NCBI GenBank assembly: GCA_900768345.1
Contig: CAAGCO010000022.1
Coordinates: 48,639-112,638, forward strand
Length of the DNA: 64,000 nucleotides
Direction: 5' to 3'
Source of the DNA: Bacilli bacterium
GTDB taxonomy: Bacteria; Bacillota_I; Bacilli_A; RF39; UBA660
The notes below the pieces were generated by a model. That model saw only the letters and a list, made by a program, of their open reading frames with translations, was not told the DNA's origin and searched no databases. A program made the translations under genes and the position numbers. Positions 50,756 to 59,508 of this stretch are shown piece by piece. Positions within the stretch are counted from its first letter, which is position 1. Each line of letters starts with the position of its first letter.

Positions 50756-51483
50756 AATATATCTCTTTTCTTTTGTGTTACGTTTTTATATAAAACTCTT
50801 ATTATTAAAAATATTATACAAATATATATTATTATACTTATCAGTTCTGTTAAAAAATTTATAAAAAATATACCATTAGTCATATATTTTTGTGCTAATA
50901 TACTCATATTATAAAAATGATTGATTTTACTTAAGTCAGTTGGAATAAAAAATAGTAAAATGTATAAAATCATTAATGATAAACCATACTTTTTGTTTAT
51001 TTTTGATATTAAATATAATAATATAGTGAATTCTAAAATTAGTATATAGTTTTTTATTATTGAATACATATTAAAAAATATCATATTTATATTATAGTTT
51101 TCATGTAATAAAAGTTTACAATTTCCAAATGACGTGATAATTGAACCTGATAATATAAGTAATATATATAAAATATAGAAGAATAATGAGTACATTATTA
51201 TTGTTTTAATATTGCTTATAATTGTATTACTATAAGTTCTTTTTCTTATTATTTGTTCATAAGAATTAAATATATTATTGTTTAAGATATTTATAATAAG
51301 CATTAAAGCCATGAAAAAACATATATTATTTAAAATAGAACTTATGTTTTGATAGAATATCATATGAAAATTTTCTTCACTAGTATTAAAAATAAAATTT
51401 AATATTACTGATATAAGTATAATTAAATATGGTAGTAAAAAACCACTATTATTTATTATTTTAAGATTAGCCTTGATTTTCAT
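50752..51483 (-). CDS. ABC-2-type permease-like membrane protein, 243 aa
   Basis: Six predicted membrane segments. The start ATG 51483 (MKIKANLKII) lies inside the end of the ATPase gene; upstream in-frame ATGs lack a ribosome site. Its N-terminus MKIKANL resembles that of the next permease (MKIEANL), suggesting the two arose by duplication. Probably forms the channel with the partner at 50108. Confidence 0.65.
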   Translation of the reverse strand: MKIKANLKIINNSGFLLPYLIILISVILNFIFNTSEENFHMIFYQNISSILNNICFFMALMLIINILNNNIFNSYEQIIRKRTYSNTIISNIKTIIMYSLFFYILYILLILSGSIITSFGNCKLLLHENYNINMIFFNMYSIIKNYILILEFTILLYLISKINKKYGLSLMILYILLFFIPTDLSKINHFYNMSILAQKYMTNGIFFINFLTELISIIIYICIIFLIIRVLYKNVTQKKRDIL

Positions 51484-52105
51484 ATATAGTACCATTATCA
51501 ATTTTATAGATTATATCTGCTAGATTTTCTAGATCTTCTTTTATATGTGTGCTAAATATAATTGTTTTGCCATTTTTAGCTTCTTCTTTTAAAAATTTTG
51601 TTATTTTTTCTACACTTTTTTCTTCTATACCGTTAAATGGTTCATCTAAAATTAATATACTTGGATCTTCCATTATTGCTTGAGCTATCGCAAGTTTTTG
51701 TTTCATTCCAAGTGAGTATTTACTATATTTTTTATCTTTTTCATCAATCAAATTTACTAAGTCTAATGCTTTAATTATTTCTTCATCGTTAATTTTGTTT
51801 TGAATTTTTGCTAATAATTTTAAATTTTCAAAACCTGTTAATTCTGGAAAAAAGCTAGGCTTTTCTATTACTGCTCTTAAATTATCTGGATATTCATTTT
51901 TAGCATTAAAATCTTTACCATTAATTAGAACTTTCCCTTTTGTAGGAATTAAAAAGCCACATATTAATTTCATTAATACGCTTTTCCCACTTCCGTTTCT
52001 TCCATATAAACCATATATTTTTCCAGTTTCAAATTCTAAACTAATATTTTTAATTATTTCTACTTTATCAAATTCTTTTGTAACATTTTTAAGTTCTATT
52101 TTCAT
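51467..52105 (-). CDS. ABC transporter ATP-binding protein (ABC-2/immunity type)
   Basis: A 212-aa ATPase: Walker A GLYGRNGSGKSVLMK near residue 33, signature YSLGMKQKLAIAQA, Walker B ILILDEPFNGIE and switch ISTH-like FSTHIKED. The LGMKQ form of the signature is typical of ABC-2 and bacitracin/lantibiotic-type exporters. RBS AAAGGAG. Lies between a membrane-protein gene at 52116 and two permease genes. Confidence 0.88.
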   Translation of the reverse strand: MKIELKNVTKEFDKVEIIKNISLEFETGKIYGLYGRNGSGKSVLMKLICGFLIPTKGKVLINGKDFNAKNEYPDNLRAVIEKPSFFPELTGFENLKLLAKIQNKINDEEIIKALDLVNLIDEKDKKYSKYSLGMKQKLAIAQAIMEDPSILILDEPFNGIEEKSVEKITKFLKEEAKNGKTIIFSTHIKEDLENLADIIYKIDNGTIYENQG

Positions 52106-52115
52106 ATATACTCCT

Positions 52116-53015
52116 TTAATTATTTTTATCGCAATCTATTATAAGTTTTTCTTTATTTTTATACACTAATTTTGCTATAAACGTTGTTACTACTAATATT
52201 AAAATTAGTGGTAAATAGATACATAAATAGCCTTTTTCTAAATTTAAAGATAAAATATTAACAATATTTATATATATCATCATTGAATCTATTTTGAATA
52301 TTTCATAGAAAATTAGTCTTCCTATTACTCCTTCTAGTATAATCTCAGTTCCTACTGATGCTAAATATGATAATATAACTGCTATATAAAAATTATGATT
52401 CTTTCTAGAAACTATTAAAGCAATATTTGCATATATTATTCCTAATATTAATGCTCTTAATACTATTGTTGTTACATAAAAATATGGATTAGTAGCTTTA
52501 ACTACTATATCATTCATTTCTTGATCGTAATATGGGTTTAGTGTTAGCCCACCACTATATATTATTGTCGCAACTAAAATTATTAATATAATTAATGGCA
52601 AAATTAACGAATACAAATACGCCTTTTTAAATAAATTTGTTTTAAATTTCTTATATGTTTCTCTTGTAAGTTCATAAATAATATGTCTGTTCTTAAATGT
52701 CTTTGTTATAAAGTAAATTATCGGTATTGTTACAATAAAGAATAATCCATATTCTAAAAAATCAAGTCTTGAATATATTTCAAAATAATTATAATAAAAA
52801 CCTGGTTTAGGATTAATATTTTCTTTTAATATATTGTCACAATACTCTTGCCTTTCTGGAATTGTATTTATCTTACATTCACTTATTGTGTTTTCAATAG
52901 CGTTTGTATAATTTTTAACAAATTTATCATAATCTATGAATGAATAAATTATCATTCCTATTATTACTATAAATACTAATATAAAGTATTTGTTTTTATT
53001 AAAAAAATTTTTCAT
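52116..53015 (-). CDS. Membrane protein of the ABC-2 cluster, 299 aa
   Basis: About six membrane segments, the first at 11-29, followed by an external loop containing two cysteines (CKINTIPERQEYC). ATG 53015 follows AGGAG with 8-nt spacing; upstream frame is unsupported. The gene ends 10 bp before the ATPase and should be co-transcribed. Probably a permease component or accessory factor of the exporter. Confidence 0.65.
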   Translation of the reverse strand: MKNFFNKNKYFILVFIVIIGMIIYSFIDYDKFVKNYTNAIENTISECKINTIPERQEYCDNILKENINPKPGFYYNYFEIYSRLDFLEYGLFFIVTIPIIYFITKTFKNRHIIYELTRETYKKFKTNLFKKAYLYSLILPLIILIILVATIIYSGGLTLNPYYDQEMNDIVVKATNPYFYVTTIVLRALILGIIYANIALIVSRKNHNFYIAVILSYLASVGTEIILEGVIGRLIFYEIFKIDSMMIYINIVNILSLNLEKGYLCIYLPLILILVVTTFIAKLVYKNKEKLIIDCDKNN

Positions 53016-53050
53016 TTTTACTTCTCCTTTTGATATAAGACTTTCTTTTT

Positions 53051-53176
53051 TTAATCGATATACCAAAGAGCTGAATGCTCAGTATTTAAATACGTTTTAT
53101 CACTTCTTGCAATTTTTAATTTATGATTACCTGGAACAGCATGAGTAGTTCTACCTACTTCATATGTATGTCCCAT
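53051..53176 (-). CDS. 41-aa ORF upstream of the ABC-2 cluster
   Basis: An open frame without clear ribosome site that begins MGHTYEVGRTTHAVPGNHK and ends EHSALWYID. Balanced, non-low-complexity composition unlike random AT-rich frames: it has Trp, four His, Pro and several Gly. It ends 35 bp before the exporter operon. Could be the exported peptide, a remnant of a larger gene, or chance. Confidence 0.4.
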   Translation of the reverse strand: MGHTYEVGRTTHAVPGNHKLKIARSDKTYLNTEHSALWYID

Positions 53177-53365
53177 TTTTGTAAGTACTCTGTACTATAA
53201 TCCGTACTTGAATTATAAACTCTTACTGATTAGTCTTATATCTTTTACATGATATCATGTTCCTTTAAAATATTGTTGTTTTTTGTCTTAAATAGTAATA
53301 TTTTGTCATAAACTTTATTGTTGTATAGTTTTACTATACTATACTTATATAAATTTATCAATTAA

Positions 53366-53393
53366 AAAAGACTATTTTGATAGTCTTTTATTT
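53366..53393 (-). terminator. Terminator of uvrC
   Basis: AAAGACTAT / ATAGTCTTT stem with CAAA loop and T6; overlaps the stop region. Confidence 0.85.
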
Positions 53394-55157
53394 TAGTTCT
53401 TTTAAGTATTCATGAAGTTCTTCGGCTACGTTTTGTGGTATAATTTCTGATAGTTCATAGATTGATGCTTCTTTTATTTTAGTGACGCTACCATATTTTT
53501 TAATTAGTTTTTTACGTCTTACTTCACCTAAACCATTTATATTATCAAGTACACTTTGTATGCTTCCTTTACTTCTTATTTCTTTATGATAATTGATAGT
53601 AAATCTATGTACTTCTTCATCTATTCTACTAAGCAGTCTAAACACATTAGATCTTTTATCAATATTTATTATTTCAAAGGTATCTCCATCAACGATTGCT
53701 TCTGGACTATGGTGATCATCTTTTTTAACACCTATTACTTTTATATTAAGTCCTAGACTTTCAAGAGTATCAAGACAAGCATTTATTTGATTAGTACCAC
53801 CATCTACGATTATTAAGTCCGGTTTAACTAATTTATCTTTTAAAACTCTAAAATAACGTCTATAAATTACTTCTTTCATTGATGCGACATCATCATTCTT
53901 ATCAAAAGAAAGTTTAAACTTTCTATAGTTCTTTTTAGAAGGAAGCCCATCTATAAATGTAACCATACCTGATACTGTAAAAGTACCAAATAGGTTTGAG
54001 TTATCAAATGCTTCGATTATATGAAGACTCTCTAGTTTTAATAAATCTTTAAGTTCATCATTTGCTTTAGTAGTAAGTTCTTCATTACTATAGATTAGTC
54101 TTATTTCTTTATCATATTGTTCTTTAGCATTATTATAAGCCATATCAAATAATTTCTTTTTAGGTCCTTTTTTAACTACGATAGCTTTAGTATTTATTAT
54201 ATTACTAAGTAGTTCAGTATCTATAATTTCAGGAACTATTACTTCTTTTGGTACTATATTTCTTTTACCATAGAAAGATGCAATATAATACTCTAGAGTT
54301 TCTTTTATATCATTAATAACTGGTATTATTTTATAGTTGTTTCCTACTAGTTTACCATTTCTAATAAAGAATATTACTATACTTATATAACCGTTATCAA
54401 AGTAATAATTTATTACATCTCTGTTAACATTATCATCAAGTTCTACTATAGATTGATTACTAAATACTGTTTTCATATATCCTAGTTCATCTACTAGTTC
54501 TTTACATACTTCGTAATTTAAATTTTCAGAGTTTATTTTTATTTTTTCATTTATTTTATCAATAAGTAATTTATCATTTCCATTTAATATAGAAAGTATT
54601 TCATTTTTTAATGGTGTAATATCTATATCTTTATGTTCACAGTAGCCAAGACATTCACCTATATGATAATAAAGACATACTTTTTTAGGCATAGTATCAC
54701 ATTTCTTTAATGGATAAAGTCTATTAAGCAAATTAACTAGTCTACGAGCTGCATAAACATTCGGATAAGGTCCAAATAAATGACTAGATTTTTTATTAAT
54801 ATTTATCTCTCTTTTTACTAGTAAACGAGGATATTTTTCATTGGTGAATTCTATATATGGGTAACTCTTATCATCACGTAATAATATATTATACTTTGGA
54901 TCATACTTTTTTATTAAGTTTATTTCTAATATAAAAGCTTCTGTTTCAGAGTTTGTAACTATATATTCAAAATGATCTATTTCACTTACTAGTTTTTTTG
55001 TTTTGCCTGTTACTCTACCAGTAAAATAACTTTTTAAACGATTAAATAATATTTTAGCTTTGCCTACATATATAACAACATTATCTTTATTGTACATAAG
55101 ATAGCATCCACTCTTTTTAGGTACGTTTGCTAGTTCTTTATTAAATTTAATAGCCAT
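53388..55157 (-). CDS. uvrC: Excinuclease ABC subunit C
   Basis: Nucleotide-excision-repair nuclease making both incisions with UvrA/UvrB. 589 aa. GIY-YIG domain at the N-terminus (GCYLMYNKDNVVIYVGKAKIL), Cys cluster CLYYHIGECLGYCEHKDI, UvrB-interacting region, RNase H-like second nuclease (ESLHIIEAFDNSNLFGTFTVSGMVTF; DLIIVDGGTNQIN) and C-terminal helix-hairpin-helix (NGLGEVRRKKLIKKYGSVTKI). RBS AGGAGG. Length and motifs are complete. Confidence 0.96.
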   Translation of the reverse strand: MAIKFNKELANVPKKSGCYLMYNKDNVVIYVGKAKILFNRLKSYFTGRVTGKTKKLVSEIDHFEYIVTNSETEAFILEINLIKKYDPKYNILLRDDKSYPYIEFTNEKYPRLLVKREININKKSSHLFGPYPNVYAARRLVNLLNRLYPLKKCDTMPKKVCLYYHIGECLGYCEHKDIDITPLKNEILSILNGNDKLLIDKINEKIKINSENLNYEVCKELVDELGYMKTVFSNQSIVELDDNVNRDVINYYFDNGYISIVIFFIRNGKLVGNNYKIIPVINDIKETLEYYIASFYGKRNIVPKEVIVPEIIDTELLSNIINTKAIVVKKGPKKKLFDMAYNNAKEQYDKEIRLIYSNEELTTKANDELKDLLKLESLHIIEAFDNSNLFGTFTVSGMVTFIDGLPSKKNYRKFKLSFDKNDDVASMKEVIYRRYFRVLKDKLVKPDLIIVDGGTNQINACLDTLESLGLNIKVIGVKKDDHHSPEAIVDGDTFEIINIDKRSNVFRLLSRIDEEVHRFTINYHKEIRSKGSIQSVLDNINGLGEVRRKKLIKKYGSVTKIKEASIYELSEIIPQNVAEELHEYLKELK

Positions 55158-55206
55158 AATATGCCTCCTTTGTTATTTTACCAAATTTATTCTTAAAAAT
55201 GAATGT

Positions 55207-55235
55207 TTGATTTTATTTTTAATTAATAATATAAT
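55207..55235 (+). promoter_or_regulatory. Leaderless promoter of the IMPACT-family gene
   Basis: TTGATT (55207-55212), 17-bp spacer, TATAAT (55230-55235), and ATG 55242 six bases later; the expected start site coincides with the ATG. Confidence 0.75.
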
Positions 55236-55241
55236 TATGTC

Positions 55242-55583
55242 ATGGAAAAGTTAAATGAAAGTTTTATTGAAGTTAAAAAATCTAAATTTATTGGATATAT
55301 GTATAGTGTTGATTCTACAGATGAAGTCGAAAAAATAATATCTAGTTTAAAAGAAGAACATAAAAAAGCTAGACATGTAGTCTATGCTTATAAAATTGGT
55401 GGTCAAGAAAAGAATTATAGTGATAGAGAACCTGGTGGTACAACTCGAGGACTACTTGATTTAATACATTATAAGAATTTAGATAATACTTTAATAGTAG
55501 TAGTTAGATATTTTGGTGGGACACTTCTTGGAGCAGGACCACTTACTCGTACTTATACTAAAGTTGCTAGTATGTTAGTCTAG
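55242..55583 (+). CDS. YigZ/IMPACT family protein, short form
   Basis: A 113-aa protein of the UPF0029/IMPACT N-terminal domain: KSKFIGYMYSV, KKARHVVYAYKIG, the motif DREPGGTTRGLLDLI, and RYFGGTLLGAGPLTRTY. Typical YigZ proteins are about 200 aa with a second C-terminal domain, which is absent here. Function in the family is tied to ribosome or Gcn1-like interactions, not firmly known. No ribosome site; the promoter predicts a leaderless mRNA. Convergent with the gene at 55575, with 9 bp overlap. Confidence 0.85.
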   Translation: MEKLNESFIEVKKSKFIGYMYSVDSTDEVEKIISSLKEEHKKARHVVYAYKIGGQEKNYSDREPGGTTRGLLDLIHYKNLDNTLIVVVRYFGGTLLGAGPLTRTYTKVASMLV

Positions 55584-55910
55584 AAACAGTGAACTTAAAA
55601 TTTTCACTGTTTTTTTAATTCCTTTATTCATGAACTTCTCAATTAATAGTCCTGTATTATATCCTGTATCACTTACTGGATTAGAATAATCTACTTTTTC
55701 CGTTTTAATATAGTTTTCTAGTTTTACATTCTTTCCTTCACTAATATCTTTTTCAAATTCTTTTACTGCTTCTTCTGTGAGAATTGTTTTAGTATGAACT
55801 TTGTATTCATAATATCCTGCTTCACCACTTATATAAAGTATTAAAAATATAATAAATAGAAATATCATAACTATTAAGAAATAATTTCTACTAGATTGTT
55901 CTTCTTCCAT
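55575..55910 (-). CDS. Hypothetical membrane protein, 111 aa
   Basis: One membrane segment (about 10-28) and a hydrophilic outer part. No family recognised. It overlaps the spoIIP stop by one base (TAATG-type arrangement around 55910), so it is probably translated with SpoIIP and may act with it. Ends against a hairpin shared with the convergent gene. Confidence 0.65.
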   Translation of the reverse strand: MEEEQSSRNYFLIVMIFLFIIFLILYISGEAGYYEYKVHTKTILTEEAVKEFEKDISEGKNVKLENYIKTEKVDYSNPVSDTGYNTGLLIEKFMNKGIKKTVKILSSLFLD

Positions 55911-56758
55911 TATATCTCCTTTATATAATCATTTATTACCTTACTAAACACCTCTATAGTATTATTTAATTCTTCTAATGTATTATCTATTCCACCTATT
56001 TTAACTAATATGATTCTTTCATTTAAATCTTGGTTATATGCTGTATCCTCTCTAATAGTTACTCCTCTACTTATTCCTTTATATTTACTATTTAGTCTAT
56101 TATTTAAGTTTTCTGCGACTTCTTTATTCTTTTTATAATTTTTATTAGAAGAACCTATTATAAATAGTATTCTTGCATATTTTTTATTATCTTTTTCATA
56201 TAAAGTGTATTTGTGTCTTAATGAATCTCTATGTATATCTATTATTAATTTATAATTTTTATTTAAATTCTTTTCTAAATAATATCTACTAGCTTTATAA
56301 CTATCTGAATATTTTAATTTGTTCTTTTTTAAATAGTCTTTAGTTTTAGAGATTTCTATATAAGAATCAATATTATAACTTTTTAAATATTCTTTTAGCA
56401 TCTTTGATACTAAAGTCACATCTGGAATAATAGAATAATCACTAGTAAAAGGAAGAGTATATTTTTCAGTATCATGTGTATTATAAATATATACTAAATT
56501 ATTACTACTTAAACTAATGTTTTTTGATATATTAATATCTGTTAAATCAACTATTTTATTCAATGATTTATATACTATCTCTGTTTTAAGTTTTTCTATA
56601 TTTATTTCAGAATTATTATACTTATTTTCAATTTTTTCTTTTATAACATCCAGAAAATTTGTGTTTTTTAAAATAAAATAATAACTAAATATAATTAGTA
56701 AAACTATTAAATATTTTATTGCTTTATTTTTAATATTTTTTGTATCAAATCTATTCAT
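55910..56758 (-). CDS. spoIIP: Stage II sporulation protein P-like amidase
   Basis: A 282-aa protein with one N-terminal membrane anchor (about 13-31) and a SpoIIP domain: NNLVYIYNTHDTEKYT with the catalytic-type His and Glu, LIIDIHRDSLRHKYT with further zinc-site residues, and the C-terminal RGVTIREDTAYNQDLNERIILVKIGG. SpoIIP is an amidase/endopeptidase of peptidoglycan needed for forespore engulfment. Located next to rpsT as in Bacillus, but gpr, which lies between them there, is missing. RBS AAGGAG. Confidence 0.88.
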   Translation of the reverse strand: MNRFDTKNIKNKAIKYLIVLLIIFSYYFILKNTNFLDVIKEKIENKYNNSEINIEKLKTEIVYKSLNKIVDLTDINISKNISLSSNNLVYIYNTHDTEKYTLPFTSDYSIIPDVTLVSKMLKEYLKSYNIDSYIEISKTKDYLKKNKLKYSDSYKASRYYLEKNLNKNYKLIIDIHRDSLRHKYTLYEKDNKKYARILFIIGSSNKNYKKNKEVAENLNNRLNSKYKGISRGVTIREDTAYNQDLNERIILVKIGGIDNTLEELNNTIEVFSKVINDYIKEI

Positions 56759-56825
56759 TTATTCTCCTTTTTAATAAATATATAATATTCTTGAGGCAAA
56801 AAATGTCGAAAAACTTTTAAATACA

Positions 56826-56854
56826 TTGATTTTTTCTAAATTATTTGATAAACT
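56826..56854 (+). promoter_or_regulatory. Probable rpsT promoter
   Basis: TTGATT (56826-56831), 17-bp spacer, TAAACT (56849-56854). Confidence 0.5.
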
Positions 56855-56882
56855 TAAATAGATTTTTAAGGGAGGTGGAATT

Positions 56883-57134
56883 ATGCCTAATATTAAGAGT
56901 GCTAAGAAAAGAGTTTTAATTACAAAGAAAGAAACAGTACTAAACAATGATGTAAAAACTAGTATGAAAACTGCTATTAAGAAAGTTGAAAAAGCACAAA
57001 CTAAGGAAGAAGCTCAAGCAAAATTAAATGAAGCTATTAAAAGAATAGATAATGCTGCTTCTAAGGGAGTTATCAAAGCTAATACTAGAGATAGATATAA
57101 AACTAGATTAAATAAAATAGTAAATGAAAAATAA
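56883..57134 (+). CDS. rpsT: 30S ribosomal protein S20
   Basis: An 83-aa basic ribosomal protein binding 16S rRNA at the 5' domain. Starts MPNIKSAKKRVLITKK and contains KTAIKKVEKA and the C-terminal GVIKANTRDRYKTRLNKIV typical of S20. RBS AAGGGAGGTGG is near perfect. Monocistronic with a terminator at 57137-57160. Divergent from spoIIP. Confidence 0.97.
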   Translation: MPNIKSAKKRVLITKKETVLNNDVKTSMKTAIKKVEKAQTKEEAQAKLNEAIKRIDNAASKGVIKANTRDRYKTRLNKIVNEK

Positions 57135-57136
57135 TT

Positions 57137-57160
57137 AAGTAGATATTATCTACTTTTTTT
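57137..57160 (+). terminator. Terminator of rpsT
   Basis: AAGTAGAT / ATCTACTT stem with T7 tail; a TATACT (57163-57168) follows immediately for the next gene. Confidence 0.85.
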
Positions 57161-57184
57161 GTTATACTAAATATGGTGGTAATA

Positions 57185-58108
57185 ATGAATAGGACGTCTA
57201 GACTATTATTAATATTGTGTATTTTGGTAATTAGTTTTTCAGTATATATATTTTATATAAATTTTGATGTTATTATGAAAGGAATAGATGCCTTTATTGA
57301 TAGTATTAAAGATCATGAGGTTGTTATTCCAGAAGATACTAAAAATCATAGGGTTTATAATTATAAAACAGTTAAAGAAACAAATAATTTTAATCCTAAG
57401 AACATGGATGATTTAAAGGAAATATACTACACCATTTTAAATAATGGATGGAATGAGTTTACATTTTATTGTGATGAAAAAGTATATGCTGAATGTGCTA
57501 ATGATGTAAAAGTACTTGCTGATAATAACGAGTATGTTTCACTTATAAATAATTTTGTTAGTCCATATAATGCTTATCAAAAATTTAATACTTTAGTTAC
57601 TAATGATAAAATTATTAATATAAAAATTGATAAACTTTATAGTGAAGATGAAATTAACATTACAGAAAAAAATATAGATGAAATATTTGATAAACTTAAT
57701 ATTAATACTGGCAACCCTACTCGTGCTGATATTAAAGCATTACATAATTATTTAATTAAGAATATTACTTATGACACAGGTTATACACCACAAACTATTG
57801 ATAAATCTCCAAGTAAAGCTTATTTTGCTCTTACTAATGGTAAAGCAATATGTAGTGGATATTCGGATAGTTTTGCTATTATGATGGATAAACTTCATAT
57901 TCCTAATTTTAAAGTAAGTACTACTGATCATATATGGAATGTAATATATTTTGAAAACAAATGGCAACATATAGATGTTACTTGGGATGATGATGAAGTA
58001 AATAATAATAACTATTATAACTTCTTTATGATAAGTACTAATGATTTATTAAAGAAAGATGCTACTAGACATTCATTTGATAGAACAGAGTATCTTGAAT
58101 TAAAATAA
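57185..58108 (+). CDS. Membrane-anchored transglutaminase-like protein
   Basis: A 307-aa protein with an N-terminal membrane segment (about 5-27) and a transglutaminase-core fold in the C-terminal half. The catalytic triad is visible: Cys in GKAICSGYSDSFAIMMDKL, His in TTDHIWNVIYF and Asp in HIDVTWDDDE. Prokaryotic members are mostly cysteine peptidases or peptidoglycan-linked enzymes; the outer location suggests wall or surface-protein processing. ATG 57185 follows GGTGG at good distance and is preferred over 57173. Ends in a strong terminator. Confidence 0.85.
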   Translation: MNRTSRLLLILCILVISFSVYIFYINFDVIMKGIDAFIDSIKDHEVVIPEDTKNHRVYNYKTVKETNNFNPKNMDDLKEIYYTILNNGWNEFTFYCDEKVYAECANDVKVLADNNEYVSLINNFVSPYNAYQKFNTLVTNDKIINIKIDKLYSEDEINITEKNIDEIFDKLNINTGNPTRADIKALHNYLIKNITYDTGYTPQTIDKSPSKAYFALTNGKAICSGYSDSFAIMMDKLHIPNFKVSTTDHIWNVIYFENKWQHIDVTWDDDEVNNNNYYNFFMISTNDLLKKDATRHSFDRTEYLELK

Positions 58109-58143
58109 AAGAATTCAATTTTAAATGTTGAATTCTTTTTTTA
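58108..58143 (+). terminator. Intrinsic terminator
   Basis: AAAGAATTCAA / TTGAATTCTTT stem with T-rich tail. Confidence 0.85.
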
Positions 58144-58150
58144 TGTCATG

Positions 58151-58459
58151 TTATTTAGTTAATTTTCTAATTAGTTCTTTTTGAAGTTCACTTGTTTTAT
58201 CCATAATGTATAGGTTTGATATTGGTATAGTCATAGTTGTTCCATCATTAAATTCTATTCTTGTGTATGTTCCGCAATATGAAGGAGTACCTACACTTTT
58301 CACATTTTCTATTTCTATGTATTCATCTCCTACTATCATATAGTAGGCTTTTTCTATTTCTTTTGTCCCTTCATCATTATCTTTAGAGCAACCACTCATT
58401 AATGTTAGAGTTGCTACCGCCGCTAATAATAATGCTTTTAATTTTCTTCTACTTTTCAT
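58151..58459 (-). CDS. Small lipoprotein, 102 aa
   Basis: Signal peptide with a lipobox LMSGC (Cys about residue 24), preceded by a basic start MKSRRKLK and an Ala/Leu-rich core. The mature part is a small beta-type domain (GTYTRIEFNDGTTMTIPISNLYIMD). No family recognised. It overlaps the miaA end by 11 nt and so belongs to the mutL-miaA transcript. Acidic mature part directly after the Cys (KDNDEGTKE). Confidence 0.75.
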   Translation of the reverse strand: MKSRRKLKALLLAAVATLTLMSGCSKDNDEGTKEIEKAYYMIVGDEYIEIENVKSVGTPSYCGTYTRIEFNDGTTMTIPISNLYIMDKTSELQKELIRKLTK

Positions 58460-59348
58460 TTAAAACCTCCCTATTTATATAATCTTTAACTTCATTTATT
58501 GTGTCATCAAAGTTATTATAATCTACATCAAACCAAGCAATATCTTTCATTTGATTATTAAACCAAGTAAATTGTCTTTTAGCATACTTTCTTGTATTTT
58601 GCTTTATTAGTTCTTTTGCTTCATCAAGAGTGATGTTACCTTTAAAATAAAGTCCTAATTCTTTGTATCCTATAATATTACTGAAGTTTTTAAGATTCAT
58701 TTTATAAAGCTTTTCTGCTTCTTCTAAAAGACCAGTTTCAAACATTTTATCTACTCTTTTGTTTGCTTTATCATATAGAGTAGCTCTGTCACATCTAAGA
58801 CCTATTAAAGTGAAATCATAAACTCTTTTGTTGATGTCTTCTGTTTTATCTTGTATTTTTCCAGTTTCTTTAAATCTTTTAATGTACCTTTCTAATCTTT
58901 GTCTATTATTTACGTGTATATCATTATCTTTATCTATTTCATTTGCCATTACTTTTAACTCTTCATTAGTATAGTTACTCAAATCAATATTAGATTTTAT
59001 TGTTTCTTCTAAGTTATAGTTATAAAGTAATGCTTTTATATATAGTCCTGAGCCGCCTACAATAATTATATTTTTATTTTCTTTAATAAAATTATTTAGT
59101 AATCTTCTTCCTTCTTTTTGATAATCAAATAAGGTATAATCATCATTTAATGATACTAAATCTAACATATAGTGTGGAACATTTTCTTTTTCTTCTTCTG
59201 TAACTTTAGCTGTTGCGATAAGAGGTTCTTTATAGATTGCTGTTGAGTCTGCATTTATAATAACTGCATCTAAGTAGTGAGCAAGACTTACTGATAGTTT
59301 GGTTTTACCAGTAGCTGTAGGACCTACTATTGTTATTATTTTACTCAT
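58449..59348 (-). CDS. miaA: tRNA dimethylallyltransferase MiaA
   Basis: Transfers a dimethylallyl group to A37 of tRNAs reading UNN codons. About 299 aa. P-loop IVGPTATGKTKLS at the N-terminus, INADSTAIYKEPLIATAKVTEEE, GGSGLYIKALLYN, NRQRLERYIKRFKETG and the C-terminal RKYAKRQFTWFNNQ. Three consecutive ATGs follow GGGAGGTG; 59348 gives the best spacing. Its start overlaps the end of a 55-aa ORF (8 nt). Order mutL-miaA matches Bacillus. Confidence 0.94.
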   Translation of the reverse strand: MSKIITIVGPTATGKTKLSVSLAHYLDAVIINADSTAIYKEPLIATAKVTEEEKENVPHYMLDLVSLNDDYTLFDYQKEGRRLLNNFIKENKNIIIVGGSGLYIKALLYNYNLEETIKSNIDLSNYTNEELKVMANEIDKDNDIHVNNRQRLERYIKRFKETGKIQDKTEDINKRVYDFTLIGLRCDRATLYDKANKRVDKMFETGLLEEAEKLYKMNLKNFSNIIGYKELGLYFKGNITLDEAKELIKQNTRKYAKRQFTWFNNQMKDIAWFDVDYNNFDDTINEVKDYINREVLNEK

Positions 59349-59508
59349 CATCATCACCTCCCATAACAAGTTTTTTTGTTTTAGAATCTATTATTTCACC
59401 ATCATCATTTAATTCCCAACCATATTCTTTTAACATATTCATAAATTCTTCTATGGCATTTTTGACTTCTTTATATTCATCTAATATACTTTTATCTTCT
59501 TCACTCAT
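59341..59508 (-). CDS. Small acidic protein (55 aa) between mutL and miaA
   Basis: ATG 59508 overlaps the mutL stop as ATGA and the frame ends overlapping the miaA start, so it is embedded in the operon by overlaps on both sides. The product begins MSEEDKSILDEYKEV, has an amphipathic helix (about 5-30), a YGWELNDDGEIIDSKTKKLV turn-rich part and an acidic end GGDDDE. No family recognised. Composition and tight coupling argue for a real gene. Confidence 0.75.
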   Translation of the reverse strand: MSEEDKSILDEYKEVKNAIEEFMNMLKEYGWELNDDGEIIDSKTKKLVMGGDDDE

